This document shows positions 26,841-34,256 of a stretch of 64,000 nt of DNA, piece by piece. The position numbers and the translations under genes were made by a program. The stretch's first letter is position 1, and each line of letters starts with the position of its first letter. This DNA is from Myxococcus stipitatus DSM 14675 (GTDB lineage: Bacteria; Myxococcota; Myxococcia; Myxococcales; Myxococcaceae), in NCBI RefSeq assembly GCF_000331735.1, contig NC_020126.1, positions 496,001 to 560,000 on the forward strand, in the 5' to 3' direction. Under the pieces are notes generated by a model. It was not told the DNA's origin. It saw only the letters and a program-made list of their open reading frames with translations, and searched no databases.

Positions 26841-27359
26841 TCAGGCCGAAGCGCCAGGGCCGTGCGCCGCCCCGCGGTGGTGGATCCGCTCGTAGAGGCC
26901 GATGAGATCCGCCTCGCCCAGGACGTGTCCTTCCATGGCCTTCAGCAAGTCCGCGCGGGTGGCGCGCCCCAGGTCGGGCAGCACGGTGTCCAGCGCATAC
27001 AGCCGGAAGAAGTACCGGTGCCGGCCGATGGGGGGCATGGGGCCGCCGTAGGCCTGCTGGCCGAAGTCATTCAGCCCCACCCGGGTTCCCGGCGGTAGCG
27101 CGTCCGGCCGAGCCCCCTCCGGCACCCCCTGCGCCCCAGGTGGGATGTTGTAGAGGACCTGGTGGCAGAAGATGCGCTGGGGGCGCCGGGGGTCCGGGGC
27201 GTCCGGGTCCTCGACGATGAGCGCCAGGCTCTTGGTGCCGGCGGGTGGGTTCTCCCAGTGCAGGGGGGGAGCGGTGTCCTCGCCCTCGCCGGTGAAGGCG
27301 ATGGGGATGAGGTCCCCGTCCTTGAAGCGGGGGGACGTCAGCACGAGCGGCTTGGGCAT
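26841..27359 (-). CDS. YbhB/YbcL-family Raf kinase inhibitor-like protein (PEBP)
   Basis: 172 residues; the family hallmarks are all present: FTGEGEDTAPPLHWENPPAG, the ligand motif VEDPDAPDP (about 51-59), CHQVLYNIP, and GGPMPPIGRHRYFFRLYAL (about 108-126). These small soluble proteins bind phospho-ligands in a shallow pocket; their bacterial role is mostly unknown. ATG 27359 starts the domain (MPKPLVLTSP). Divergent from the atp genes. Confidence 0.92.
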   Translation of the reverse strand: MPKPLVLTSPRFKDGDLIPIAFTGEGEDTAPPLHWENPPAGTKSLALIVEDPDAPDPRRPQRIFCHQVLYNIPPGAQGVPEGARPDALPPGTRVGLNDFGQQAYGGPMPPIGRHRYFFRLYALDTVLPDLGRATRADLLKAMEGHVLGEADLIGLYERIHHRGAAHGPGASA

Positions 27360-27646
27360 GGAGTCCTCCGAGAAGCGGGATAGGGGCAAGCTGGCGACGC
27401 GCCCGGCCCGACACGGATGAGCACGCCCCCGGCCGATGGAGTGCCGGGCACCTGGGGGACGGAGCGGGCGGGCGCCTGGCGTCGCCACTCGAGAACCGCG
27501 GGGGCTCGCGCTGGAAGTGATAGCTGCGCTTGAGGGTGCCTCAACCCCCACTGGCGCCGCCCCCTCCCGTGACACTGTAGCGGTTGCACCTGCCGCTCAT
27601 TCGGTGTTAAGCGGCGCCCGCGTGTGAAGGGGTTGGATCGGGTGGC
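27360..27646. other. Intergenic region upstream of the ATP synthase F0 genes
   Basis: About 290 bp with no convincing gene. It must hold promoters for the PEBP gene (minus) and the atp genes (plus). A possible plus-strand promoter lies at 27584-27612. Confidence 0.5.
27584..27612 (+). promoter_or_regulatory. Candidate promoter of the F0 gene cluster
   Basis: TTGCAC (27584-27589), 17-bp spacer, TTAAGC (27607-27612). The -35-like hexamer is good, the -10-like one is weak. It lies 35-77 bp before the possible starts of the first gene. Inferred from sequence only. Confidence 0.35.
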
Positions 27647-27688
27647 ATGGAAATCCGAGGGTTTCCCAGGGTTTGGGGAGGCGTCCGA

Positions 27689-27949
27689 ATGGCGGCGAAG
27701 GAACCCCGGGAGAAGTCGGATGGCAGCGAGCTGGGGACGACGGCTCGGCAGATGAGGGCGGCGCAGCCCTACATCAATGCGGTGTGGAAGCTGGTGGGCG
27801 GGGCGGTGGTGGGAGTGCTGGGAGGCTACTGGCTGGACCGGAAGCTGGGGTCGGGGCCGTGGTTGTTGGTGGGCTTGAGCTTCCTGGGTATCTGCGTGGG
27901 CTTCTACGGATTCCTCCGGGAGATGGCTCGACTGGGACGGCGCAAGTGA
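27689..27949 (+). CDS. AtpZ/AtpI-type F0 accessory protein
   Basis: 86 residues (100 if ATG 27647 is used). Polar N-terminus, then two membrane helices (NAVWKLVGGAVVGVLGGYWLDRKLG and WLLVGLSFLGICVGFYGFLREM), the pattern of AtpZ/AtpI (DUF/PF09527). These proteins help build or supply Mg2+/Ca2+ for the c-ring. Its stop overlaps the GTG start of the next gene (GTGA), indicating tight coupling. Confidence 0.82.
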   Translation: MAAKEPREKSDGSELGTTARQMRAAQPYINAVWKLVGGAVVGVLGGYWLDRKLGSGPWLLVGLSFLGICVGFYGFLREMARLGRRK

Positions 27950-28353
27950 CGGGACGGGATGTTGAGGTGAAGGACCCGTTCAAGTCCCACGCGGGACTGG
28001 CGGCCGGGGTGATGGGGGTGGGCGTGGCGGTGGCGGGGTTGCTCCCGACGGTGGCGGAGACCCGGGTGTCGGCGCTGTGGGGCGTGGGGCTGGCGGCGGT
28101 GACGGGCGTGGTGGCGCTGCTGCTCAAGCGCCGGGCGATGAAGCAGGACCTCAAGGCGGCGTTGAAGGTGGTCGGGGTGGTGTTCGGCCTGAGGATGGTG
28201 GCGGTGCTGGTGGGGTTGGTGGGGCTGGTGTCGCGAGGAATGCCGCCGGTGCCGTTTGTCGCCGGCTTCTTCGGCGTCTACTTCGCGCTGCAATGGATTG
28301 AAGTGAGCTACGTGATGGCCGCGTCCAAGGGCGCGGCCGGCGGAGACGAGTGA
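27946..28353 (+). CDS. ATP synthase I-like membrane protein
   Basis: 135 residues with four predicted membrane segments (GVMGVGVAVAGLLPTVAETR, LWGVGLAAVTGVVALLLKRR, VVGVVFGLRMVAVLVGLVGL, FVAGFFGVYFALQWIEVSYV). Small, hydrophobic and placed directly before atpB, as AtpI usually is. Start GTG 27946 overlaps the previous stop; GTG 27967 (MKDPFK) is also possible. Its TGA overlaps the atpB ATG. Confidence 0.75.
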   Translation: MTGRDVEVKDPFKSHAGLAAGVMGVGVAVAGLLPTVAETRVSALWGVGLAAVTGVVALLLKRRAMKQDLKAALKVVGVVFGLRMVAVLVGLVGLVSRGMPPVPFVAGFFGVYFALQWIEVSYVMAASKGAAGGDE

Positions 28354-29369
28354 TGCGCAAGGCAATGGTGCTGTTCGCCAGTCTGTTCGTGGCCACCGCG
28401 TGGGCTTCCGAGTCGGGAGGTCACGGCGAGGGGCACGAGCCGAGTGTGCCGGATTACATCCTCCACCACGTCTCGGACACGAACGACTTCGAGCTCGAAG
28501 TCCCCCTGAGCCAGCCCATCCACCTGGGCGCGATTCCGCCCATCCGCATCGGCAGCTGCGAGCCGGTGATGACGGACCACGGGATGGTGGCCCCGTCCGG
28601 CTGGTCCGGCCTGCTCCAGGGCTGCCTGGACCTCTCCATCACCAAGCACACGGTGATGATGTGGCTGGCCGCGGTGCTGCTCCTCGGCACCCTGCTCATC
28701 TGGAGCAACCGCGACAAGACGAAGCTGGTGCCGCGCGGCACGGGCGCCAACCTCATCGAGATGCTGGTCCTCTTCGTCCGGGACGAGATGGCCATCAAGA
28801 ACATCGGCAAGGAGGACGGCCCCCGCTACGTGCCGTACCTGCTCACCGCGTTCTTCTTCATCCTCGCCATGAACCTGCTGGGCCTGGTGCCCTGGATGGC
28901 CACCGCGACGGGCAACCTGGCGGTGACCGCGGGCCTCGCCATCTGCACCTTCGTCGTCACGCAGGCCGCCGGCATCCGCTCCGCGGGCCTGGGCGGCTAC
29001 CTGAAGCACCTGACGGGCGGCGTCCACTGGTCGCTGTGGCCCATCATGATTCCGGTGGAGATCCTGGGCCTGTTCACCAAGCCCTTCGCCCTCACGATGC
29101 GTCTGTTCGCCAACATGCTGGCGGGCCACATCGTCCTCTTCTTCCTCATCGGCCTCATCTTCATCCTGGGCCACCCCGCGGTCGCGGTCATCAGCGTGCC
29201 CTTCGCCTTCGCCATCTACCTGCTGGAGCTGTTCGTGGCCTTCGTCCAGGCCTACGTCTTCACGCTCCTGTCGGCGCTGTTCATCGGCATGGCGGTGGCC
29301 ACCGGTCACCACCACGATGACCACGGCCACGCGGAGAGCGACCACGGCCACGGCAAGGCGCACGCCTAG
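28353..29369 (+). CDS. atpB: ATP synthase F0 subunit a
   Basis: 338 residues; a signal-like N-terminus (MRKAMVLFASLFVATAWA) precedes a periplasmic segment, then about five core membrane helices. The conserved arginine region is FALTMRLFANMLAGHIVLFF (the R of MRLFAN is the proton-path arginine). C-terminus is His/Asp-rich (HHHDDHGHAESDHGHGK), probably extra-membrane, perhaps metal-binding. Longer than the usual 270 residues because of the N-terminal and C-terminal additions. Overlaps the previous gene by one base (TGATG). Confidence 0.95.
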   Translation: MRKAMVLFASLFVATAWASESGGHGEGHEPSVPDYILHHVSDTNDFELEVPLSQPIHLGAIPPIRIGSCEPVMTDHGMVAPSGWSGLLQGCLDLSITKHTVMMWLAAVLLLGTLLIWSNRDKTKLVPRGTGANLIEMLVLFVRDEMAIKNIGKEDGPRYVPYLLTAFFFILAMNLLGLVPWMATATGNLAVTAGLAICTFVVTQAAGIRSAGLGGYLKHLTGGVHWSLWPIMIPVEILGLFTKPFALTMRLFANMLAGHIVLFFLIGLIFILGHPAVAVISVPFAFAIYLLELFVAFVQAYVFTLLSALFIGMAVATGHHHDDHGHAESDHGHGKAHA

Positions 29370-29386
29370 GCCCCCGACGAGTTGAC

Positions 29387-29411
29387 GGGGCGCGGTCCGT
29401 ACCGGCGCCCC
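29387..29411 (+). other. Hairpin 1 between atpB and atpE
   Basis: GGGGCGC (29387-29393) pairs with GCGCCCC (29405-29411), loop 11 nt. No U tract, so not a simple terminator. Confidence 0.6.
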
Positions 29412-29421
29412 GGTTGAGCAC

Positions 29422-29444
29422 CTGGCGATTCGAAAGGTCGCCAG
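29422..29444 (+). other. Hairpin 2 between atpB and atpE
   Basis: CTGGCGA (29422-29428) pairs with TCGCCAG (29438-29444), loop TTCGAAAGG. With the first hairpin it may protect or process the transcript so that atpE, needed in about ten copies per complex, is made in excess. Confidence 0.55.
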
Positions 29445-29513
29445 AGGTAGTCCTGAAGGGCATCACGACCCCCCCACAAGCGGGTCCTTCGCTACGAAAA
29501 GAGAAGCACTGCC

Positions 29514-29744
29514 ATGACCAACATCGCTCTTGCCTTCCTCGCCGCCGGCCTCGGCGCCGGTCTCTCCATCATCGGCGCCGCCCTCGGCATCGGTAAGCTC
29601 GCCGCCGCCGCCATGGACGCGACGGGCCGTCAGCCTGCCGCCGGTGGCGACATCCGCACCACGATGATCATCGCCGCGGCCCTCATCGAAGGCGCCACGC
29701 TGTTCGCGCTGGTCGTTTGCGTGCTTCTGGCCGTCAAGTCGTAA
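29514..29744 (+). CDS. atpE: ATP synthase F0 subunit c
   Basis: 76 residues, two membrane helices joined by a polar loop (ATGRQPAAGGDIRT). The proton-carrying carboxylate is Glu in ALIEGATLFALVVC (about residue 59). The first helix GLGAGLSIIGAALGIGKLAA is the Gly/Ala-rich packing helix. No Na+-binding set is obvious (no Q/ET pattern as in Na+ enzymes), so H+ coupling is likely. SD AAGAGAAG upstream. Confidence 0.96.
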   Translation: MTNIALAFLAAGLGAGLSIIGAALGIGKLAAAAMDATGRQPAAGGDIRTTMIIAAALIEGATLFALVVCVLLAVKS

Positions 29745-29863
29745 GGCCGTTCCGTAGGAAGCCTGGAGCGCGCCGGTGCTCGCCTCGAGCAGCTGCCGGC
29801 GCCTCCTGGTGGTAGAACCCGAGACTTTCCGCCGTCTGACTCCCTCACGCCGGACACGCCGCC

Positions 29864-30412
29864 ATGTTCCTGCCCTCCGTCCTCGCCGCCAGCAACCTCG
29901 TGAGCGTCCAGCCGGGCCTCATCTTCTGGACCCTCGTCACCTTCGTCATCGTCTTCTTCGTCCTGAAGTCGAAGGCGTGGGGCCCCATCCTCCAGCTCGT
30001 GGAGGAGCGTGAGAAGCAGATTTCGGCCGCCGTGGAGAGCGCCAAGCGTGAGCGCGCCGAGGCCGAGAAGCTGCTGGCCGACCAGAAGACGGCCATCGCG
30101 GAGGCCCGCCGTCAGGCCGCCGACGAGACGCGCCGCAACCAGCAGGAGATGGAGAAGTTCCGCGAGGAGCTGATGGCCAAGAGCCGCAAGGAGGCCGAGG
30201 AGCTCAAGCTCAGCGCGCGTCGTGAAATCGACGAGCAGAAGACCAAGGCCATCGCCGAGGTCCGCGCCATGGCCGTCGACCTGGCCATGGAAGTGGCGGG
30301 CAAGCTCATCAACGAGCGCATGGACGACAGCAAGCACCGCGCGCTGGCCGAGCAGTTCGTGCAGAGCCTTCCGCTGAGCGGCGCCAACACCGGCGCGCGT
30401 CGGTCGGCCTAG
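29864..30412 (+). CDS. atpF: ATP synthase F0 subunit b
   Basis: 182 residues: an N-terminal membrane helix (PGLIFWTLVTFVIVFFVLKS, about 17-36) followed by a long charged helix (ERAEAEKLLADQK, EEARR-rich), as in subunit b, the peripheral stalk. The usual next genes (atpH, atpA, atpG, atpD, atpC) do not follow; ychF does instead. So the F1 part must be encoded elsewhere. Confidence 0.95.
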   Translation: MFLPSVLAASNLVSVQPGLIFWTLVTFVIVFFVLKSKAWGPILQLVEEREKQISAAVESAKRERAEAEKLLADQKTAIAEARRQAADETRRNQQEMEKFREELMAKSRKEAEELKLSARREIDEQKTKAIAEVRAMAVDLAMEVAGKLINERMDDSKHRALAEQFVQSLPLSGANTGARRSA

Positions 30413-30460
30413 CTTTTTGGGGAAGCGCGCCCCCCGGCGCGTTTGTTCCAGGGAATCACC

Positions 30461-31570
30461 ATGGGTCTATCCATCGGAATCGTCGGGCTGCCCAACGTGG
30501 GCAAGTCCACCCTGTTCAACGCGCTGTCGGCCGCGGGCGCGCAGGCGGCCAACTACCCCTTCTGCACCATCGAGCCCAACGTGGGCGTGGTGCCCGTGCC
30601 GGATGAGCGGCTGGACAAGCTGTCCGAGCTCATCAAGCCGCTGAAGAAGGTCCCCACGTCGCTGGAGTTCGTGGACATCGCGGGCCTGGTGCGCGGCGCC
30701 TCCAAGGGCGAGGGCCTGGGCAACCAGTTCCTGGGCAACATCCGCCAGGTGGACGCGGTGCTGCACGTGCTGCGCTGCTTCGAGGACGACAACGTCACCC
30801 ACGTCGAGGGCGGGGTGAATCCGGTGAGGGACCGGGACGTGGTCGACACGGAGCTGTGCCTCAAGGACCTGGAGACGGTGGAGAAGCGCCGCGAGCGCTC
30901 CTTGAAGAACACGAAGATGGGCGGCAAGGCCGGCGACGAGGCCAAGGCCGAGGTCGCGCTGCTGGACCGCGTGAAGGCCGGGCTGGACGCCGCCATCACC
31001 GTGCGGGCGCAGAAGCTGACCGAGGAGGAGAAGGCGCTCATCCACGACCTGTTCCTCCTGACGGACAAGCCGGTGTTGTACGTGGCGAACATCGGCGAGG
31101 GCGAGATTGGGAAGGAAGACGCGAACAAGCACGTCGCGGCGGTGAAGGAGATGGCCGCGAAGGAGGGCTTCGACGTGGTGGTGCTCGCGGCGGCGCTGGA
31201 GTCGGAAATCCAGCAGCTCCCCGAGAGCGAGCGCCCGGGCTTCCTGGAGAGCGCGGGGCTGAAGGAGCCGGGTCTGCACAAGGTGGTGCGGGCGGGCTAC
31301 TCGCTCCTGGGCTTGTGGACGTACTTCACGGTGGGCGAGCAGGAGTGCCGCGCGTGGACCATCCACAAGGGCTACAAGGCGCCGCAGGCGGCGGGCGTCA
31401 TCCACTCGGACTTCGAGCGCGGGTTCATCAAGGCCGATGTGATGCGCTGGGAAGACCTGGTGAAGCTGGGCAGTGAGGCCGCGGTGAAGGACAAGGGCCT
31501 GCTGCGGATGGAAGGCAAGGAGTACGTCGTGCAGGACGGTGACTGCATGCACTTCCGCTTCAACGTGTAA
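30461..31570 (+). CDS. ychF: Obg-like ATPase/GTPase YchF
   Basis: 369 residues. G1 GLPNVGKST (about 8-16), switch NYPFCTIEPNVGVV (about 34-47), G3 DIAGLVRGASKGEGLGNQF (about 72-90), a coiled-coil insertion (about 130-200) and a C-terminal TGS domain (LLGLWTYFTVGEQECRAWTI onward). YchF binds ribosomes and prefers ATP. G4 is changed from NKxD to a NIGE-type (VANIGEGE), as in ATP-using YchF. ATG 30461. Confidence 0.97.
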   Translation: MGLSIGIVGLPNVGKSTLFNALSAAGAQAANYPFCTIEPNVGVVPVPDERLDKLSELIKPLKKVPTSLEFVDIAGLVRGASKGEGLGNQFLGNIRQVDAVLHVLRCFEDDNVTHVEGGVNPVRDRDVVDTELCLKDLETVEKRRERSLKNTKMGGKAGDEAKAEVALLDRVKAGLDAAITVRAQKLTEEEKALIHDLFLLTDKPVLYVANIGEGEIGKEDANKHVAAVKEMAAKEGFDVVVLAAALESEIQQLPESERPGFLESAGLKEPGLHKVVRAGYSLLGLWTYFTVGEQECRAWTIHKGYKAPQAAGVIHSDFERGFIKADVMRWEDLVKLGSEAAVKDKGLLRMEGKEYVVQDGDCMHFRFNV

Positions 31571-31675
31571 GGGCTTGCAGCGGCCTGGAAGGGCCGCGAG
31601 CCGGAGTGGTACCGCGCGGGCGCGTTCTGGAGGGCCTTGAAGGCCGTCTGGAAGCGCCCGCGAGGCGTTTGGGGG

Positions 31676-32008
31676 TCAGAGGCTGACGCGGGGGCCGCGC
31701 AAGGCGGCGAAGACCCAGAGACCGATGCCGGCGAGGGTGAGGAAGGTTGTGAAGATGGCGGCGCGGCGTGCGCGCTCCAGGTTCTCCGTCTGCCGGGAGG
31801 CGTAGAGCCACATGCCTCCGACGCGCAGGCCGGCGAAGACGGCGAGCAGGACGCCGCCGATGATGGGCCAGCCGCTGGTTCGGGTGATGAGGGCGACCCA
31901 GGCGCCGACGAAGGCGAGGTTGCCCGCGAAGGCGGCGATGGCGAGACGGGGATAGGTGCGTCGAGGGTCCACGGCGCGCAGTGTCCACGCCGAGGGCGCT
32001 TCCGCCAA
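31676..32008 (-). CDS. Small membrane protein
   Basis: 110 residues with three membrane segments (LAIAAFAGNLAFVGAWVALI, PIIGGVLLAVFAGLRVGGMW, AAIFTTFLTLAGIGLWVFAA). No family recognised. Convergent with ychF. Confidence 0.7.
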   Translation of the reverse strand: MAEAPSAWTLRAVDPRRTYPRLAIAAFAGNLAFVGAWVALITRTSGWPIIGGVLLAVFAGLRVGGMWLYASRQTENLERARRAAIFTTFLTLAGIGLWVFAALRGPRVSL

Positions 32009-32087
32009 CCAGAGAGTGTCTGGGGTGGCGGGAAGGTGACAGCGACGTCCTGGGAGGGCCCCGGGGATTCAGGGGCCCGGGAGGGAC

Positions 32088-33422
32088 TCAGTCGTTGCGC
32101 GTGACGCCGGAGAACTCGCGGGCGAGGCGGTCCAGGGCGGCCTGGCTCTCGCGGGCGTAGCGGGCGGTGATGCCGTTCTGGACGCTCTTGGAGCTGCTGG
32201 AGAAGTGGACCAGCTCTCCGGCTTTGTTCTTCCGGCCGCGCTCGGCGTAGATGCCGCTGATGAGGTCCGCGTCGCTCACGGTGGACGGGTCGCGGCCCTT
32301 GAGCGCGGCGCTGATGATGGAGTCGACCGCCTTCTTGCCGTGCTGCACGGAGGCAGACCAGGCGACGTCGCGCAGGGCCTGGGAGCGCGTGTTCAGGTTG
32401 AGGCCGACGTTGTTGCGGACCTCGCCGGCGCTCACGTCGTAGTGCGTGCGCTGGATGTAGTCGTGCTGGGCCTTGTCGAAGCCCTTGGGGTCCAGGGCGG
32501 CCAGGTCCTTCCAGGCCTTGGAGAACTCCTTGGTGCCCGGCGTCAGGCCGTCGAAGTTCGCGTGGTAGCTCGGGTGGGTGGTCTTGAGCGAGTTGACGAA
32601 GGCCTTCGCCGAGCCGTTGTTGGATGCGAATTGATAGGAGCCGTAGGAGACGCCGCCGTGGTCACCCTTGCCGGTGGAGACGGTGCCAGGGCCCTTCGCC
32701 TCTTCCTTGCGGCTCAGGCCGCCGAGGGTCTCGTAGTCGCGCTGGAAGGCGCGGGGCGTGCCGAGGGTGTTCGTGTTCTGCGTGAACGACTGGGCGGGGC
32801 CGATGGACTTGCCGCCGATGGTGCGCGTGGTGACGCGAGAGGCGGACAGCGAGGCCGCGGGCGTCGAGGAGAAGTCCGCGCTGTCCATGAAGGAGCTGCT
32901 CATCATGCGCGAGTTGACCGTGGGAGTCGTCTGCCGGGTCTTCGCGGTGTAGCCGCCCTTGACGTCCTGGACGCCGACAGTCTTGGACTTCACGGAGGTA
33001 TAGGTGTCGCGGGGGCCGACGCGCGTGGAGAAGGACTGGGTCACCCCCATGGGGGTGTTGCTCAGGGTGCGCGAGGACGTCGTGGGCTTGCCGAGGGAGT
33101 GTCCGGCGGCGAAGGACGAGGACGCCATGGACGTGGGGCTCAGGGCCCGCGCGGAGAAGGTGTCCTTGTTGGGGCGAGGCGTGGGGGTGGGGACGTTGCT
33201 CGGGAGGCTCACCGACTTGGTGGTCGCGGCCTTGGTGGTGGCTGCCTTGGACGTCGCGGCCTTGGTGTTGGAGGCCTTGGTGTTCGACGCCTTGGAGCTC
33301 GCGCCCTTGTTGCTGGTGGACGACTTGCTGCTCGAGGACTTGCTGCTCGTGCTCCGGCTGCTGGAGGAGCGGCTGGAGCTACTCGAGGAACGACTCGAAC
33401 CGCTGGTGGACCCGACACCCAT
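32088..33422 (-). CDS. Ser/Thr-rich protein with C-terminal lysozyme-like (VgrG-related) domain
   Basis: 444 residues. The first 100 are low-complexity: Ser runs (SSRSSSSSSRSSSSRSTSSK), then Lys-Ala-Thr/Ser repeats (KASNTKAATSKAATTK). The last 210 (about 235-444) read GKGDHGGVSYGSYQFASNNG, FVNSLKTTHPSYHANFDG, and DLAALDPKGFDKAQHDYIQR. This resembles the muramidase-like domain of phage and VgrG-related proteins (a D/E...YGSYQ pattern), possibly cell-wall cutting. No signal peptide, so export would need another route such as a contractile injection system. Function inferred, not shown. Confidence 0.75.
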   Translation of the reverse strand: MGVGSTSGSSRSSSSSSRSSSSRSTSSKSSSSKSSTSNKGASSKASNTKASNTKAATSKAATTKAATTKSVSLPSNVPTPTPRPNKDTFSARALSPTSMASSSFAAGHSLGKPTTSSRTLSNTPMGVTQSFSTRVGPRDTYTSVKSKTVGVQDVKGGYTAKTRQTTPTVNSRMMSSSFMDSADFSSTPAASLSASRVTTRTIGGKSIGPAQSFTQNTNTLGTPRAFQRDYETLGGLSRKEEAKGPGTVSTGKGDHGGVSYGSYQFASNNGSAKAFVNSLKTTHPSYHANFDGLTPGTKEFSKAWKDLAALDPKGFDKAQHDYIQRTHYDVSAGEVRNNVGLNLNTRSQALRDVAWSASVQHGKKAVDSIISAALKGRDPSTVSDADLISGIYAERGRKNKAGELVHFSSSSKSVQNGITARYARESQAALDRLAREFSGVTRND

Positions 33423-33637
33423 GTGCAGCTCTCAGATGACGGACAAGGACGCGCGAGGTCCCTCGTGACACATGCCCGATGCCGCAGTCCGTCATGGCGT
33501 ACAGCTCGGGTCATGAGGGTTATCGGCCGATGTGGGACAATAGTTTCCGGGTAGCCGGTTATTTCGTCTCCAGGGCTCGAGACGGGAGCCCTGTTTCTCG
33601 GCGAGACCCTCGTCCTGGCGGGTGGGAGTGCACAGGC
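33423..33637. other. Intergenic, lower GC
   Basis: About 215 bp with no gene; GC is visibly lower than the surroundings (AATAGTTTCC, TTATTTCG). It holds the promoter side of the Ser-rich gene. Confidence 0.4.
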
Positions 33638-34003
33638 TCACGGGGGCGTTGGCGCCGGGAATTGGCAGGCATTGAGGGTTGAATAGGTGCTGGACGTGAA
33701 TCGCACGATGGAGACAACTCTGTCCCCCTCGCCTCCGATGCAGACGGCTGTGTGGCCATAGACGCTGCACCGGTTCGAGCAGAGTTCCGAACTGAAGAAG
33801 GGCTGGTCCGCGCGACAGGGAGATTTGGGGAGCTCTCCTGTGGCGCAGGGGGGACCGCATCGCGCGATGACGGATTGGAGCGAGTCCCCACGGGCAACCC
33901 GACAGGTCTTCCCAGTCGCGGTGGGGATGCTCTCGCCCAGATTACAGGCCAGGGCGAACGCTGCTGCGAGTGCGGGAATGAGCCGGTGCTTGAAGGTCTT
34001 CAT
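33638..34003 (-). CDS. Small Cys-rich lipoprotein
   Basis: 121 residues; signal MKTFKHRLIPALAAAFALAC with lipobox ALAC (about 17-20). The mature part holds eight further cysteines and a segment CRVARGDSLQSVIARCGPPC that recalls the SmpA/BamE pattern (G-S...V....GPP). Function unknown. Lies in lower-GC DNA. Confidence 0.7.
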   Translation of the reverse strand: MKTFKHRLIPALAAAFALACNLGESIPTATGKTCRVARGDSLQSVIARCGPPCATGELPKSPCRADQPFFSSELCSNRCSVYGHTAVCIGGEGDRVVSIVRFTSSTYSTLNACQFPAPTPP

Positions 34004-34052
34004 GGGCAGGGGAGGGGGCTATGGGAACTCTTTCGAGAATTCATGGCGACGC

Positions 34053-34256
34053 TCAAGGGGGGGCAATGCATGCACAGTCGATGCTGAGCCTGTCGGGTTC
34101 ACGTACTTCATTGCAGGCGAGATGCACGGGCCCGGAGCCGACTTCGTATTGCAATCCTCTCCCGTGGGAGGTGTCGACGGAGATTTTGCAACCGCGCTCT
34201 TTCCCTCCCCACCCATTGACTGTGGTTGCTTGGCTTTGCCGCAAGCGACTCTTCAC
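34053..34256 (-). CDS. Possible short secreted-type remnant
   Basis: 67 codons. The last 45 read CKISVDTSHGRGLQYEVGSG then ACNEVREPDRLSIDCACIA, with four cysteines, which looks protein-like, but the first 20 are not convincing and no ribosome-binding site or signal peptide is seen. It just overlaps the end of the citrate synthase gene. Either a decayed copy of a small secreted protein or chance. Confidence 0.35.
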   Translation of the reverse strand: MKSRLRQSQATTVNGWGGKERGCKISVDTSHGRGLQYEVGSGPVHLACNEVREPDRLSIDCACIAPP

